Shown one piece after another: positions 8,653 through 17,487 of a stretch of 64,000 bases of DNA. The number at the start of each line of letters is the position of its first letter. Position 1 is the stretch's first letter. The translations under genes were made by a program, and so were the position numbers. The notes beneath the pieces are model-generated. The model saw only the letters and a list, made by a program, of their open reading frames with translations, was not told the origin of the DNA and did not search any database. The DNA comes from Flexivirga oryzae (lineage in GTDB: Bacteria; Actinomycetota; Actinomycetes; Actinomycetales; Dermatophilaceae), in the NCBI RefSeq assembly GCF_014190805.1, contig NZ_JACHVQ010000002.1, positions 496,001 to 560,000 on the forward strand, in the 5' to 3' direction.

Positions 8653-10074
8653 ATGCTCATCGCCAAGGACGCGGCCCAGCTGTCGCACGCGGGCAACACG
8701 CAGCTCACCTTCGCAGCCTTGGCCGGCATCGCCGCCGTGGTGCTGCTGATCGTCGTGGTGAAACTGCACCCCTTCATCTCGTTGATCGTCGGCTCGGCCG
8801 TCGTGGCCCTGGTCGCCTGGATCCCCGGCGCTGATGCGGTGACCAGCTTCACCAACGGCGCGATCTCCCCGAACGGTGGCTTCTCCGGCACCGCCGGCTC
8901 GGTGGCACTCCTCATCGCGCTCGGCGCCATGCTGGGCCAGATCCTGGTCGACTCCGGCGGCGCCGGGGTCGTGGTCGACACCATCAGCGACAAACTGTCC
9001 GGCTCCGCCCTCCCCTGGGGTATGGCGCTGATGGCGGCGCTCATCGGATTGCCGATGTTCTTCGAGATCGGCGTGGTCGTGCTGGTGCCGATCGTGCTGA
9101 TGGTGGCCCGGCACACCGGGCAACGGTTGATGCTGGTCGGCATACCCGCCCTCGCCGGCCTGTCGGTGCTGCACGGCCTCGTCCCACCGCACCCCGGCCC
9201 GGAGACCGCGATCGCGTCGTTGCACGCGGACCAGGGGCGCACGCTCATCTTCGGCCTCATCGTCGCGATCCCGACCCTGGTCCTCTGCGGCCCGCTGCTC
9301 GCCCGGGTGCTGGACCGAATGGTGCCGATCGAGCACCCGACGCTGCCCGGCGGCAGCACCGAGGACGTCGCGGCCCACCTCGACGACAAGACCGGCGCCA
9401 CCACCCGCCCCAGCTTCGGCCGCTCGGTCGCGATGCTGCTCCTGCCGGTCTGCCTGATGCTGCCGGCGGCGATCATCAACCTGATCGTGCACGACGAGGA
9501 CAACCGGGCCCGGCAGATCCTGGACGTGATCGGCACCCCGTCGGTCGCCCTGCTGATCACCGTCGTCGTCGCCTACTTCGCGCTCGGCCTCGGCTCGGGT
9601 ATGTCGCGCAGCCAGGCCAGTGACTCCCTCGGCCGCGGCCTGCCCGGCATCGCGGGCATCATGCTGATCGTCTGCGCCGGCGGCGGATTCAAGCAGGTGC
9701 TGGTCGACGCCGGTGTCGGCAACGTGATCGCGGACTGGGCCGAGGGCAAGCACATCAGCGTGCTGCTGCTCGGCTGGCTGGTCGCGGTCGGGATCCGGCT
9801 CGCGACCGGGTCGGCCACGGTCGCGACGGTGACGGCGGCCGGCATCGTCAGCGGCCTCGCCGCCGACCTGTCACCGAGTCACCTGGCGCTGCTGGTGCTG
9901 GCCATCGGGTGTGGATCGCTGTTCTTCTCCCACGTCAACGACGCCGGCTTCTGGCTGGTCAAGGAGTACTTCGGGATGTCGGTCGGCCAGACGATCCGGT
10001 CCTGGTCGCTGATGGAGACCGCGATCTCGGTCGTCGGTTTCGCGTTCGTGATGCTGCTGAGCGTCTTCACCTGA
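8653..10074 (+). CDS. gntP: GntP-family gluconate/organic-acid permease
   Basis: 473 residues with about 12-14 TM segments. The characteristic GntP features are present: the N-terminal HPFISLIVGSAVVALVAW segment, the GFSGTAGSVALLIALGAMLGQ region, a PPHPGPE motif in the centre, and GSATVATVTAAGI plus GSLFFSHVNDAGFWLVKEYFG near the C-terminus. Family members are proton symporters for gluconate or related sugar acids (D-serine, fructuronate in some). No gluconate kinase or regulator is adjacent, so the substrate is not fixed and the symbol is by family only. It ends 7 bp from the convergent ArsB/NhaD gene. Confidence 0.88.
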   Translation: MLIAKDAAQLSHAGNTQLTFAALAGIAAVVLLIVVVKLHPFISLIVGSAVVALVAWIPGADAVTSFTNGAISPNGGFSGTAGSVALLIALGAMLGQILVDSGGAGVVVDTISDKLSGSALPWGMALMAALIGLPMFFEIGVVVLVPIVLMVARHTGQRLMLVGIPALAGLSVLHGLVPPHPGPETAIASLHADQGRTLIFGLIVAIPTLVLCGPLLARVLDRMVPIEHPTLPGGSTEDVAAHLDDKTGATTRPSFGRSVAMLLLPVCLMLPAAIINLIVHDEDNRARQILDVIGTPSVALLITVVVAYFALGLGSGMSRSQASDSLGRGLPGIAGIMLIVCAGGGFKQVLVDAGVGNVIADWAEGKHISVLLLGWLVAVGIRLATGSATVATVTAAGIVSGLAADLSPSHLALLVLAIGCGSLFFSHVNDAGFWLVKEYFGMSVGQTIRSWSLMETAISVVGFAFVMLLSVFT

Positions 10075-10081
10075 CCGGGTC

Positions 10082-11374
10082 TCACGCGAACACGAAGTAC
10101 CGCAGGCTGACGTACACCCAGGCGAGCGTCGTGGTCACCGCCGTGACCACGATGCCGTAGCGGGTGAACTGCCAGAAGCTGATCCGGTGCCCGGTGCGGG
10201 CGGCCAGGCCGATGGCCACCACGTTGGCGCTGGCTGCGACGGCGGTGCCGTTGCCGCCGAAGTCGGCGCCGAGCGCGAACGCCCACCACAGCGACCGTCC
10301 GGTCGCCTCGTCGGGCGCGTCGGCGGCCAGTTCCTCGACGACGGGGGCCATCGTCGCGACATACGGGATGTTGTCGAAGAAGGCGCCCAGGATGCTGGAC
10401 CCGAACAGCAGCGCGGTGGCGGCCAGGTAGTAGTTGTCGCCGACCGCATCCGCGACCCAGCCACCGAAGGTGTCGATCACCCCGGTGTGAGTGAGTCCGG
10501 CGACCATGACGAACAGGCCCATGAAGAAGATCAGGGTCGGCCACTCCACCTCGGCGACCGCGTCCTGCGGGTCGGTCCGCGTCACCAGCAGCATGACACC
10601 GGCACCCAGCAGCGCGACGATCGCCGGGTCGAGCGACAACGCCCCGTGCAGGCTGAAACCGACGACCACGAGGGCGAAGACGGCCAGCGCCCGGCGCAGC
10701 ATCGCCGGGTCGGTGATCGCCCGGCGTTCGTTGAGCAGCATCACCTCGGCGACCCGGTCCGGGTGGTACCGGAACTCGGACCGGAAGAGCACCCGCGCGC
10801 CGAGCACGAAGACCACGAAGATGACCACGACGACCGGCGCCATGTGCACCAGGAAGTCGGTGAAGCTGAGCCCGGCCCGGCTGCCGATGATGATGTTCGG
10901 CGGATCGCCGATCAGCGTCGCGGCACCGCCGATGTTGGACGCGAGCACCTCGGCGATCAGGTAGGGCCGCGCCGAGACGGCCAGCCGGTCGCAGACCACC
11001 ACCGTCACCGGCGCGACCAGCATGATCGTGGTGACGTTGTCCAGGAACGGCGACGCGATCGCGGTGATGATCATCAGCATCACCATCAGCCGGTACGGCT
11101 TGCCGCCGGACCGTTTCGCCGCCCAGATCGCCAGGAAGTCGAAGAGGCCGGTCTGTTTGATGATGCCGACGATGATCATCATCCCCAGCAGCAGGAAGAT
11201 GACGTTCCAGTCGATGCCCGCGTGCTCGGAGAAGAAGACCTCGCTGCCCGGGATCAGCTTCAGCCCGGCCATCACCCCCGAGGCGATGAGCACCACCGCA
11301 ACCTTGTCGGCCTTCTCCGTGGCGATGAAGAAGAAGGCGACAAGGAAGATCGTCAGGGCCAGCGCCGCTGTCAT
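10082..11374 (-). CDS. ArsB/NhaD (SLC13-like) ion transporter
   Basis: About 430 residues and 11-12 TM helices. Signature segments of the ion-transporter superfamily are ASPFLDNVTTIMLVAPV, ASNIGGAATLIGDPPNIIIG and GAFFDNIPYVATMAP, where two helix-hairpin repeats with conserved Asn/Asp are easily seen. Annotated family members include Na+/H+ antiporters (NhaD), arsenite permeases and dicarboxylate carriers; the specificity cannot be read here. Start at ATG 11374 (MTAALALTIF), which has GAGGA 8 bp upstream; the open frame continues to 11425 without membrane character. The next gene upstream on the same strand encodes a CBS protein 73 bp away, suggesting an operon with a regulatory CBS partner. 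Confidence 0.82.
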   Translation of the reverse strand: MTAALALTIFLVAFFFIATEKADKVAVVLIASGVMAGLKLIPGSEVFFSEHAGIDWNVIFLLLGMMIIVGIIKQTGLFDFLAIWAAKRSGGKPYRLMVMLMIITAIASPFLDNVTTIMLVAPVTVVVCDRLAVSARPYLIAEVLASNIGGAATLIGDPPNIIIGSRAGLSFTDFLVHMAPVVVVIFVVFVLGARVLFRSEFRYHPDRVAEVMLLNERRAITDPAMLRRALAVFALVVVGFSLHGALSLDPAIVALLGAGVMLLVTRTDPQDAVAEVEWPTLIFFMGLFVMVAGLTHTGVIDTFGGWVADAVGDNYYLAATALLFGSSILGAFFDNIPYVATMAPVVEELAADAPDEATGRSLWWAFALGADFGGNGTAVAASANVVAIGLAARTGHRISFWQFTRYGIVVTAVTTTLAWVYVSLRYFVFA

Positions 11375-11447
11375 CGGCTGGTCCTCGGGGGACGGGCTGG
11401 GCGGTTCACGGGGTGTCCTCCTCACCCGGGCGAAACGCCCAGTGGGA

Positions 11448-12272
11448 TCAGGGGTTGTCGGTCAGGTCGTCACCGGCCGTCACGGCGAGGCTGGTGATCA
11501 GCCGCTCGAGCGTGATCGCGCCACGCAGGGATCCGTCGTCGTCGACGACCGCGATGACCGGACTACGCAGCCGCGCCATCAGCGCGGCGACCTCGAGCAG
11601 CGTCGCGTCGGCACGCACCAGGACCGGGGGTCTCATCGGGTCGGGCAGGCAGTCCGCGATCGTCCGCTTGGCCGCGGTCAACCAGAACCGGTCCGCGTGC
11701 GACTCGTCGACGGTGCGCACCAGCGCCGGGTCGTCCCGGTAGGAGTCCGGCACGATGAGGCGGAGCACCTGGCTGCCCGGCAGCACCGTCACCGGGCGTC
11801 CCTCGTCGTCCACGACGATCAGTCCCGGGATGCGGCTGACGGCCATCACCCGAACCGCTCGGATCACCTGATCGCCCGTGGTCACGGTCGGCGCGTGGGC
11901 GGCGATGTCCCCTGCCTGCATAGCATCCGTTCCCGTCATACATCGCGGTCGCGTGAGCAACCCGACGGCGCCCGGCACCACTTCGGTCATCACTGGCGCC
12001 TCCGTCCGTATGTCGTTGTCGATCCGCTGCCAGCCTTTCAAATCGGCCGGCGCCCCGGTATCCGTGCTGACACCCATATCGGTCGTGGGCAACCATGCAG
12101 CCGCATCGGCGTGACGCGTCCTCCGGCGCGGTGGCTCGACCGCGGACAGACCCGCCACGACGAGGCCGGCGGCGATCAGCAGACCGTGCCCCAGAGTCAT
12201 CCCGATCGCGACCGCCGCCAGCCCCGTGACGAGCGCCACCTGCAGCCACCGCCGTGGTGTCATCATCGGCAT
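11448..12272 (-). CDS. Membrane-anchored CBS-domain protein
   Basis: About 274 residues. Two hydrophobic segments at the N-terminus (WLQVALVTGLAAVAIGM and HGLLIAAGLVVAGLSAV) are followed by a basic/Pro linker of roughly 70 residues. A C-terminal CBS pair follows: the first half has VTTGDQVIRAVRVMAVSRIPGLIVVDDEGRPV, the second VRADATLLEVAALMARLRSPVIAVVDDDGSLRGAITLERLI. CBS pairs bind adenine nucleotides and often gate transporters. It probably works with the ArsB/NhaD transporter directly downstream. Start at ATG 12272 with GAAGGG upstream; GTG 12275 also fits. A shorter cytosolic form starting at the internal Met just before the CBS pair (11922, MQAGD) cannot be excluded. Confidence 0.68.
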   Translation of the reverse strand: MPMMTPRRWLQVALVTGLAAVAIGMTLGHGLLIAAGLVVAGLSAVEPPRRRTRHADAAAWLPTTDMGVSTDTGAPADLKGWQRIDNDIRTEAPVMTEVVPGAVGLLTRPRCMTGTDAMQAGDIAAHAPTVTTGDQVIRAVRVMAVSRIPGLIVVDDEGRPVTVLPGSQVLRLIVPDSYRDDPALVRTVDESHADRFWLTAAKRTIADCLPDPMRPPVLVRADATLLEVAALMARLRSPVIAVVDDDGSLRGAITLERLITSLAVTAGDDLTDNP

Positions 12273-12426
12273 CACGACCCTTCGGCTGGGTTCTCGTCCC
12301 TTCCACCCTGACCGGTCCCGCGCCGGTTCACCATCGGTGTCAGCACCCATCTTCGCGGCGTGAACCGTGCAGCACGGCCCCGTCGTGTGGACGCCGCGAC
12401 GCCTCGCATGTCAGGCTCGCGGCACT

Positions 12427-13392
12427 ATGTCGCTCTTCTGGCGGATCTACCTGCTGAACGCCGTGGTGCTCGTCGCGGCGACCATCAGCCTGGTCTTCGG
12501 GCCGGCGAGCGTCTCCGCACAGCCGGTCTTCGCCGAGATCGTCGTCGTCGTCCTCGGACTCGCCGCCCTGCTCGCGCTCGACGGCGTCCTCTTCCGGATC
12601 GGGCTGGCGCCGCTGCGCCGGCTCAGCCGGGCCATGACCTCCGTCGACCTGCTGCGCCCGGTCCCCCGCCCGGTGGACGCCGGCGGCGGGGACGTCGCGG
12701 AGGTGATCCGCACCTTCAACACCATGATCGACCGGCTCGAGTCCGAGCGGGGCCGCAGCGCGGCCCGTGCCCTGTCCGCGCAGGAGGCCGAGCGCCGGCG
12801 GATCGCCCAGGAGTTGCACGACGAGGTCGGGCAGACCCTGACCGCGGTGCTGCTCGACCTCAAACGGGTTGCCGATCGCGCCCCCGACCACGTGCGGGCG
12901 GAGCTGCGGGAGGTGCAGGAGACCACGCGTGGCAGCCTCGACGAGATCCGGCGGATCGCCCACCGGCTGCGCCCCGGTGTGCTCACCGAACTCGGACTCC
13001 CGAGCGCACTGCGGGTACTCACGGGCGACACCGCCGAGCGCACCGGCCTGCAGATCGACTACACCTGCAGCCCCGACCTGCCGCAGCTCGGCACCGAGAC
13101 CGAGCTGGTCGTCTACCGGGTGGCGCAGGAGGCGCTGACCAACATCACCCGGCACGCACGGGCGGAGCGGGTCATGCTGTCGCTGGAGCACACACCCACC
13201 CGGGTCGAGTTGCGGATCCGCGACGACGGGGTGGGTATGGCGGGCGCCGCCGAAGGCGCGGGCCTGCAGGGGATGCGCGAACGCGCCCTGCTCATCGGTG
13301 CCCGCCTGACCATCGGCACCCCGCCGACCGGACACGGCACCGACATACATCTCGAGGTCCCCGTCGACCCGCAGACCACGGGGGCCGCATGA
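12427..13392 (+). CDS. NarL-type sensor histidine kinase
   Basis: 321 residues. Two TM segments enclose a very short outer loop (residues 4-25 and 35-55). Next come a HAMP domain (RIGLAPLRRLSRAMTSVD...EVIRTFNTMIDRLE), a HisKA_3 dimerisation/phosphoacceptor helix (AERRRIAQELHDEVGQTL, His in ELHDE) and an HATPase with N box (YRVAQEALTNITRHA), DDGVGMAG and GLQGMRERA. This is the NarX/DegS subfamily. With almost no periplasmic domain it may sense membrane state or an inner ligand. It overlaps the response regulator start by ATGA. The start at ATG 12427 has only a weak RBS. The frame opens at 12367, but the upstream part looks non-coding. Confidence 0.86.
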   Translation: MSLFWRIYLLNAVVLVAATISLVFGPASVSAQPVFAEIVVVVLGLAALLALDGVLFRIGLAPLRRLSRAMTSVDLLRPVPRPVDAGGGDVAEVIRTFNTMIDRLESERGRSAARALSAQEAERRRIAQELHDEVGQTLTAVLLDLKRVADRAPDHVRAELREVQETTRGSLDEIRRIAHRLRPGVLTELGLPSALRVLTGDTAERTGLQIDYTCSPDLPQLGTETELVVYRVAQEALTNITRHARAERVMLSLEHTPTRVELRIRDDGVGMAGAAEGAGLQGMRERALLIGARLTIGTPPTGHGTDIHLEVPVDPQTTGAA

Positions 13393-14054
13393 CCTTCGAC
13401 GCGCAGAACCCCGCCACCGTGCTGCTGGCCGACGACCACGCGCTGGTCCGCCGCGGGGTGCGGCTGATCATCGACAACGAGCCGGACCTGCAGGTGGTCG
13501 CGGAGGCCAGCGACGGCGCCGAGGCCATCGAGCAGGCCCGCGCCCACCTGCCGGACCTGGCGATCCTGGACATCTCGATGCCGCGGATGACCGGCCTGCA
13601 GGCCGCCCGGGAGCTCTCCCGCGAGCGCCCCGACCTGCCGATCCTCATCCTCACCATGCACGACAACGAGGAGTTCTTCTTCGAGGCGCTCAAGGTGGGC
13701 GCCTCCGGGTACGTCCTGAAGTCGGTGGCCGACCGCGACCTGATCGAGGGCTGCCGGGCCGCGCTGCGCGGCGAGCCGTTCCTGTATGCCGGAGCGGTGA
13801 ACGCACTCATCCGCAACTATCTCGACCAGGTGCGTCGCGGCGCGGACCCGACCGGTTCGCCGATCACCCCGCGCGAGGAGGAGATCCTCAAACTGGTCGC
13901 CGAGGGCCGCTCCAGTCGGGAGATCGCCGACCTGCTCGTCATCAGCCCCAAGACGGTCGAGCGGCATCGTGCCAACCTGCTCGCGAAGCTCGGCCTGAAG
14001 GACCGGGTCGAGCTGACCCGTTACGCGATCCGCACCGGCCTGATCCAGGCCTGA
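13389..14054 (+). CDS. NarL/FixJ-family response regulator
   Basis: 221 residues. The receiver domain has the acidic pocket LLADDH and the phosphoacceptor D61 in LAILDISMP; T (ILTMHD) and K (YVLKSV) are in place. The LuxR-type HTH at about residues 155-215 reads TPREEEILKLVAEGRSSREI...SPKTVERHRANLLAKLGL. It is the cognate regulator of the kinase directly upstream, with a 4-bp ATGA overlap that implies translational coupling. Target genes are unknown; flanking candidates are the CBS/transporter pair and the ClC channel. Confidence 0.92.
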   Translation: MTFDAQNPATVLLADDHALVRRGVRLIIDNEPDLQVVAEASDGAEAIEQARAHLPDLAILDISMPRMTGLQAARELSRERPDLPILILTMHDNEEFFFEALKVGASGYVLKSVADRDLIEGCRAALRGEPFLYAGAVNALIRNYLDQVRRGADPTGSPITPREEEILKLVAEGRSSREIADLLVISPKTVERHRANLLAKLGLKDRVELTRYAIRTGLIQA

Positions 14055-14066
14055 CGGGCCTCAGCG

Positions 14067-15920
14067 CTACGGGCGGTCCTGCCGGCCGAACCAGCTGGGC
14101 CGCGCGACCCGCAGCCGCAGCACCCGCTCGGACTCCTGCGCCTCCCGGACGTCACGGACCCGGCCCTCGAGCAACATGGTGAGCGACACCAGCCCGACCA
14201 ACCGGGTCGAGTCCTCCCGGTCGACGACCGGCATCTTGTCGACAGCGTTGGCGGCCATGGCATTCGCGGTCTCCCGCAGCGTCTGGTCGGAGTGCGTGAC
14301 GATGGGCGCGGTGATGCACAGCTCCTGCACCGGCCGGTTTGCGGAGCCCTCGTGCACGGCGGTCTCCAGCTGGGTCCGGGTCACCACGCCGACGATCTTG
14401 TCGCCGTCCTCGACGACCGGGTAGAGCATCTGCCGGCGGGTCTCCACCTTGGCCGGCTCGGTGCCGGAGATGACCTCCAGCGCCTCCGCCGCGGACAGGT
14501 CGCTCTCGTAGCTGAGGATGTCGCGCTGCATGACCTCGCCGACGAAGTAGATCTCCAGCGGGTCGACGTCGTACTCCCGCGTCAGGTGGTAGCCGCGGCG
14601 GGCGATCTTCTCGGTCAGCACCGAGCGCTTCAGCAGCAGGCTGGACAGCGCGAACGCCGTGGACGCGCCGATGATCATCGGCAGGATGGCGTCGAACCGG
14701 CCGGTCAGCTCCAGCGCGAAGATCACCCCGGTGAACGGCGAGCGCATGACGCCGCCGAGCACGCCGGCGAGCGCGACCAGCGCCCAGAAACCGGGACCGA
14801 CGTCGGGGAAGATGTGCGCCTCGAGGGCACCGAGCGCGCCACCGATCATGAACATCGGCGCGAGGATGCCGCCGGAGGTGCCCGATCCGAGTGACAGCGA
14901 CCAGATGAGGGTCTTGACGATCAGGATGCCCACGACCAGGCCGATCGAGATGCTGCCGTCCAGCTCGGCGCCGATGATGTTGTAGCCGACGCCCAGCGCC
15001 TCCGGCACGATCAGGCCACCGAGGCCGATGATGATGCCGCCGATCGCCGGCCACCACATCCAGTGCACCGGCAGCCGCCGGAAACCGTCCTCGGCGGCGT
15101 AGACCAGCATGGTCGACACGATCGCGAGCAGGCCGGCGACGATCCCGGTGACCGCACACAGCAGCTCGGCCAGCGGCGAGACGTGCAGGGCGCCGTGCAC
15201 CGGGAAGAGCACACCGCTGCCCAGCATCGGGTGTCGTATGACGGTCGCGACGCACACCGCGGTGGCCACCGGCACATAGCTGCGCGGCCGCCATTCGAAC
15301 AGCAGCAGCTCCACCGCCAGCATCACCGCCGCGAACGGCGTGTTGAAGGTTGCCGCCATACCGGCCGCCGAACCGGCCACCAGCAGGGTCTTGCGTTCGT
15401 CGGCGGTCAGCCGCAGGAACTGCGCGAACAGCGAACCGATGGCACCGCCGGTCATGATGATCGGGCCCTCGGCACCGAACGGACCGCCGGTGCCGATCGC
15501 GATCGCCGACGACACCGGTTTCAGCACCGCGACCCGCGGTTGCACCTTGCTGCCGCCCAGCAGGATCGCCTCGATCGCCTCGGGCATGCCGTGTCCGCGG
15601 ATCTTCTCGGACCCGTAGCGCGCCATCACCCCGATGACCAGACCACCGATGATCGGGGCGAGCAGCACGACATACCAGTGGTCGTGACCGCCACCCGGTG
15701 CGACGAGCGCGGTGTCGATGCGCTGGTAGAAGATCGCGTTGGTGATCAACCCGATGAGCCGCAGCAGGGCCCACGCCACGACTGCCGCGATGGCGCCGAC
15801 CGGAATGGCGAGCGCGGCGATGACGACCATTCGCGGTGTCGCGCGGAAGTCGCCGAGGTGGTGGACGTCGCGCGGTACGTCGTTCGGCGCAATGGGCTGG
15901 GTCGAGCTCAACGGGGTCAC
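14067..15920 (-). CDS. ClC-family chloride channel/transporter with C-terminal CBS pair
   Basis: 617 residues. The membrane part (to about residue 440) shows the ClC selectivity segments: GTGGPFGAEGPIIMTGGAIGS, where the gating Glu is kept although GREGP has become GAEGP, and GSGTSGGILAPMFMIGGALGA. A CBS pair occupies about residues 455-600 (VMQRDILSY...LYPVVEDGDKIVGVVTRTQLE and ITAPIVTHSDQTLRETANAMA...MPVVDREDSTRLVGLVSL). CBS domains on ClC proteins usually regulate by nucleotide binding. The start is GTG 15920. It is divergent from a MarR gene with a perfect 23-bp dyad between them, so expression is probably MarR-controlled. Channel versus H+/Cl- antiporter cannot be decided with confidence. 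Confidence 0.87.
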   Translation of the reverse strand: MTPLSSTQPIAPNDVPRDVHHLGDFRATPRMVVIAALAIPVGAIAAVVAWALLRLIGLITNAIFYQRIDTALVAPGGGHDHWYVVLLAPIIGGLVIGVMARYGSEKIRGHGMPEAIEAILLGGSKVQPRVAVLKPVSSAIAIGTGGPFGAEGPIIMTGGAIGSLFAQFLRLTADERKTLLVAGSAAGMAATFNTPFAAVMLAVELLLFEWRPRSYVPVATAVCVATVIRHPMLGSGVLFPVHGALHVSPLAELLCAVTGIVAGLLAIVSTMLVYAAEDGFRRLPVHWMWWPAIGGIIIGLGGLIVPEALGVGYNIIGAELDGSISIGLVVGILIVKTLIWSLSLGSGTSGGILAPMFMIGGALGALEAHIFPDVGPGFWALVALAGVLGGVMRSPFTGVIFALELTGRFDAILPMIIGASTAFALSSLLLKRSVLTEKIARRGYHLTREYDVDPLEIYFVGEVMQRDILSYESDLSAAEALEVISGTEPAKVETRRQMLYPVVEDGDKIVGVVTRTQLETAVHEGSANRPVQELCITAPIVTHSDQTLRETANAMAANAVDKMPVVDREDSTRLVGLVSLTMLLEGRVRDVREAQESERVLRLRVARPSWFGRQDRP

Positions 15921-15962
15921 TCTCTTGTCATGTGCACTGGTTCACATTTATATCGTGACACG

Positions 15963-15985
15963 ACTATGTCGTGCGACGACATAGT
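15963..15985. promoter_or_regulatory. Perfect inverted repeat, likely MarR operator
   Basis: ACTATGTCGT at 15963-15972 and its exact inverse ACGACATAGT at 15976-15985 are separated by GCG, giving 10-bp perfect arms. The dyad lies about midway between the divergent ClC gene (start 15920) and the MarR gene (start 16023). It is preceded by a smaller perfect dyad TCGTGaCACGA at 15953-15963, and a TATAAA (reverse strand, 15952-15947) next to it could be the -10 of the ClC promoter. Length and symmetry match MarR dimer sites. Binding is inferred. Confidence 0.75.
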
Positions 15986-16022
15986 ATAGGGTTGCCCGAA
16001 ATCACAACGGAAGGTCCAATCC

Positions 16023-16439
16023 GTGGCCACGCGCCCGCGCGTCACCGACGCCGACTACGCACGCCTGTTGCGGATGCGCACGCGCCTGCGCAAATTCGAG
16101 CACTGGAGCGCGGCACAGGCGGCGGCGATGGGGCTCACCGCGAGCCAGCATCAGCTGCTGCTCGCCATCCGCGGGCACGGCGGGGACGAGGGCCCGACGA
16201 TCGGGGAGGTCGCCGACTACCTGCTGGTCCGGCACAACACCGCGGTCGAGCTGGTCAACCGCACCCAGGAGCTCGGGCTGATCGACCGGCACCGCGACGG
16301 CGCCGACCACCGGGTCGTGCGGCTCAGCCTCACCGACGAGGGCCGCGAACGACTCAACGCGCTGTCCGCGGACCACCTGGAGGAGCTGGCCCGGCTGGCG
16401 CAGGTGGTCGACGAACTCTTCGACACCCTGCACACCTGA
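16023..16439 (+). CDS. MarR-family transcriptional regulator
   Basis: 138 residues with the MarR winged-helix core: GLTASQHQLLLAIRGHG, PTIGEVADYLLVRHNTAVELVNRTQELGLI as the recognition region, and the beta-wing DHRVVRLSLTDEGRERL. Start GTG 16023 is preceded by GGAAGG at 8 bp spacing. Divergent from the ClC channel with a shared palindromic operator, so autoregulation and control of the channel are likely. The ligand is unknown. Confidence 0.9.
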   Translation: MATRPRVTDADYARLLRMRTRLRKFEHWSAAQAAAMGLTASQHQLLLAIRGHGGDEGPTIGEVADYLLVRHNTAVELVNRTQELGLIDRHRDGADHRVVRLSLTDEGRERLNALSADHLEELARLAQVVDELFDTLHT

Positions 16440-16469
16440 TCTCCCCCGCCCGTTTGGCAGGATCGGCGT

Positions 16470-16790
16470 ATGAGCAACAACACCACTCCGGCCGAACTGG
16501 CCGACGACGCCGTCATCCTCGATGTCCGCCGCCAGGACGAGTGGGACGCCGGCCACGCGCCGACCGCCGTCCACATCCCCATCGAGGAGCTGCAGGACCG
16601 GCTCGGCGAGCTGCCCTCGACCGACGGCCCGATCCCGGTCGTCTGCCGCGGCGGTGGCCGGTCCGCCCGAGCCGCCAAGTGGCTGGGCGAGAACGGCTAC
16701 CAGGCGATCAACGTCTCCGGCGGCATGAAGGCGTGGCACGCGGCCGGCAAGCCGATGGAGAGCGCGAGCGGCGACCCGGAAGTCATTTGA
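16470..16790 (+). CDS. Rhodanese-like single-domain protein
   Basis: 106 residues, one rhodanese domain. ILDVRRQDEWDAGHAPTAVHIP is the N-terminal CH2A-like motif, and the active-site loop is VVCRGGGRSARAA with a catalytic Cys, so sulfur transfer is possible. Single-domain rhodaneses act as sulfurtransferases or persulfide carriers in the cytoplasm. It sits 30 bp after the MarR gene and 31 bp before a PPOX-type gene in the same direction, which suggests one transcript. No specific partner is evident. Confidence 0.9.
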   Translation: MSNNTTPAELADDAVILDVRRQDEWDAGHAPTAVHIPIEELQDRLGELPSTDGPIPVVCRGGGRSARAAKWLGENGYQAINVSGGMKAWHAAGKPMESASGDPEVI

Positions 16791-16821
16791 GGCCGCACCG
16801 CCGGCTTGCCAGACTTGGGGC

Positions 16822-17373
16822 GTGGCCACCCAGTACCCCGAGATCAGCGACCAGTTCCGCGGGTTCATCGAGGAGCAGCACCTGTTCTTCGTCGGCACCG
16901 CGGCGCGCGACGGTCGGGTCAACGTGTCCCCGAAGGGCCTGGACTCGCTGCGCGTGCTCGGCCCCGATCGGGTCGTCTGGCTGAACGGCACCGGTAGCGG
17001 GAACGAGACGGCCGCCCACCTGCTGGACACACCGCGGATGACGCTGATGTTCTGCTCGTTCACCCGCACGCCGATCGTGCTGCGGTTGTATGGCGCGGCG
17101 CGGGTCCTGCACCGGCGCGATCCGGAGTGGGACGAGTTGATCGACCTGTTCCCGCCGATGCGCGGAGCACGCAACATCTTCGACCTGCGGGTCGAGCTGG
17201 TGCAGAAGTCCTGCGGTTACGGTGTGCCGCTGTTCGACTTCCAGGAGGACCGCACGCTGATGGACTCGTGGGCGGCCAAGAAGGGTGCGGACGGCCTCGC
17301 CACCTACCAGCGGGACACCAACCAGCGCAGCATCGACGGCCTCCCCACCGGGCTGTTCGACGACACCCGCTGA
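16822..17373 (+). CDS. Pyridoxamine 5'-phosphate oxidase family (FMN-binding split barrel) protein
   Basis: 183 residues. The PPOX/FMN split-barrel N-terminus is visible as LFFVGTAARDGRVNVSPKGLDSLRVL with VVWLNGTGSGNETAAHLLDTPRMTLMF. Proteins of this subgroup are usually annotated pyridoxamine 5'-phosphate oxidase family; they bind FMN or F420, and most have no demonstrated PLP synthesis role. Start GTG 16822 (VATQYPEISDQF). Likely co-transcribed with the rhodanese gene. Confidence 0.8.
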   Translation: MATQYPEISDQFRGFIEEQHLFFVGTAARDGRVNVSPKGLDSLRVLGPDRVVWLNGTGSGNETAAHLLDTPRMTLMFCSFTRTPIVLRLYGAARVLHRRDPEWDELIDLFPPMRGARNIFDLRVELVQKSCGYGVPLFDFQEDRTLMDSWAAKKGADGLATYQRDTNQRSIDGLPTGLFDDTR

Positions 17374-17487
17374 GGCGTCCGATCTCGCCACCGGTTGCAC
17401 CGCGCCGACATCGACCGGCGCAATAAGTCACACCAACACCACCGGCATCTGGTGGAATGGAGGTGTGATCGCGAGGGGAGGGCGACC

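Noticed and set aside
7972..9753. Long minus-strand open frame (about 590 codons) opposite the membrane protein and gntP
   Set aside because: Composition is extreme (Asp/Gln/Arg/His-rich, no domains). It is the reverse-strand shadow of two clear membrane-protein genes.
12360..13386. Plus-strand frame running through the kinase gene into the response regulator frame
   Set aside because: Its first part is an Arg/Pro-rich shadow of the histidine kinase; only the part from 13389 is the real response regulator.
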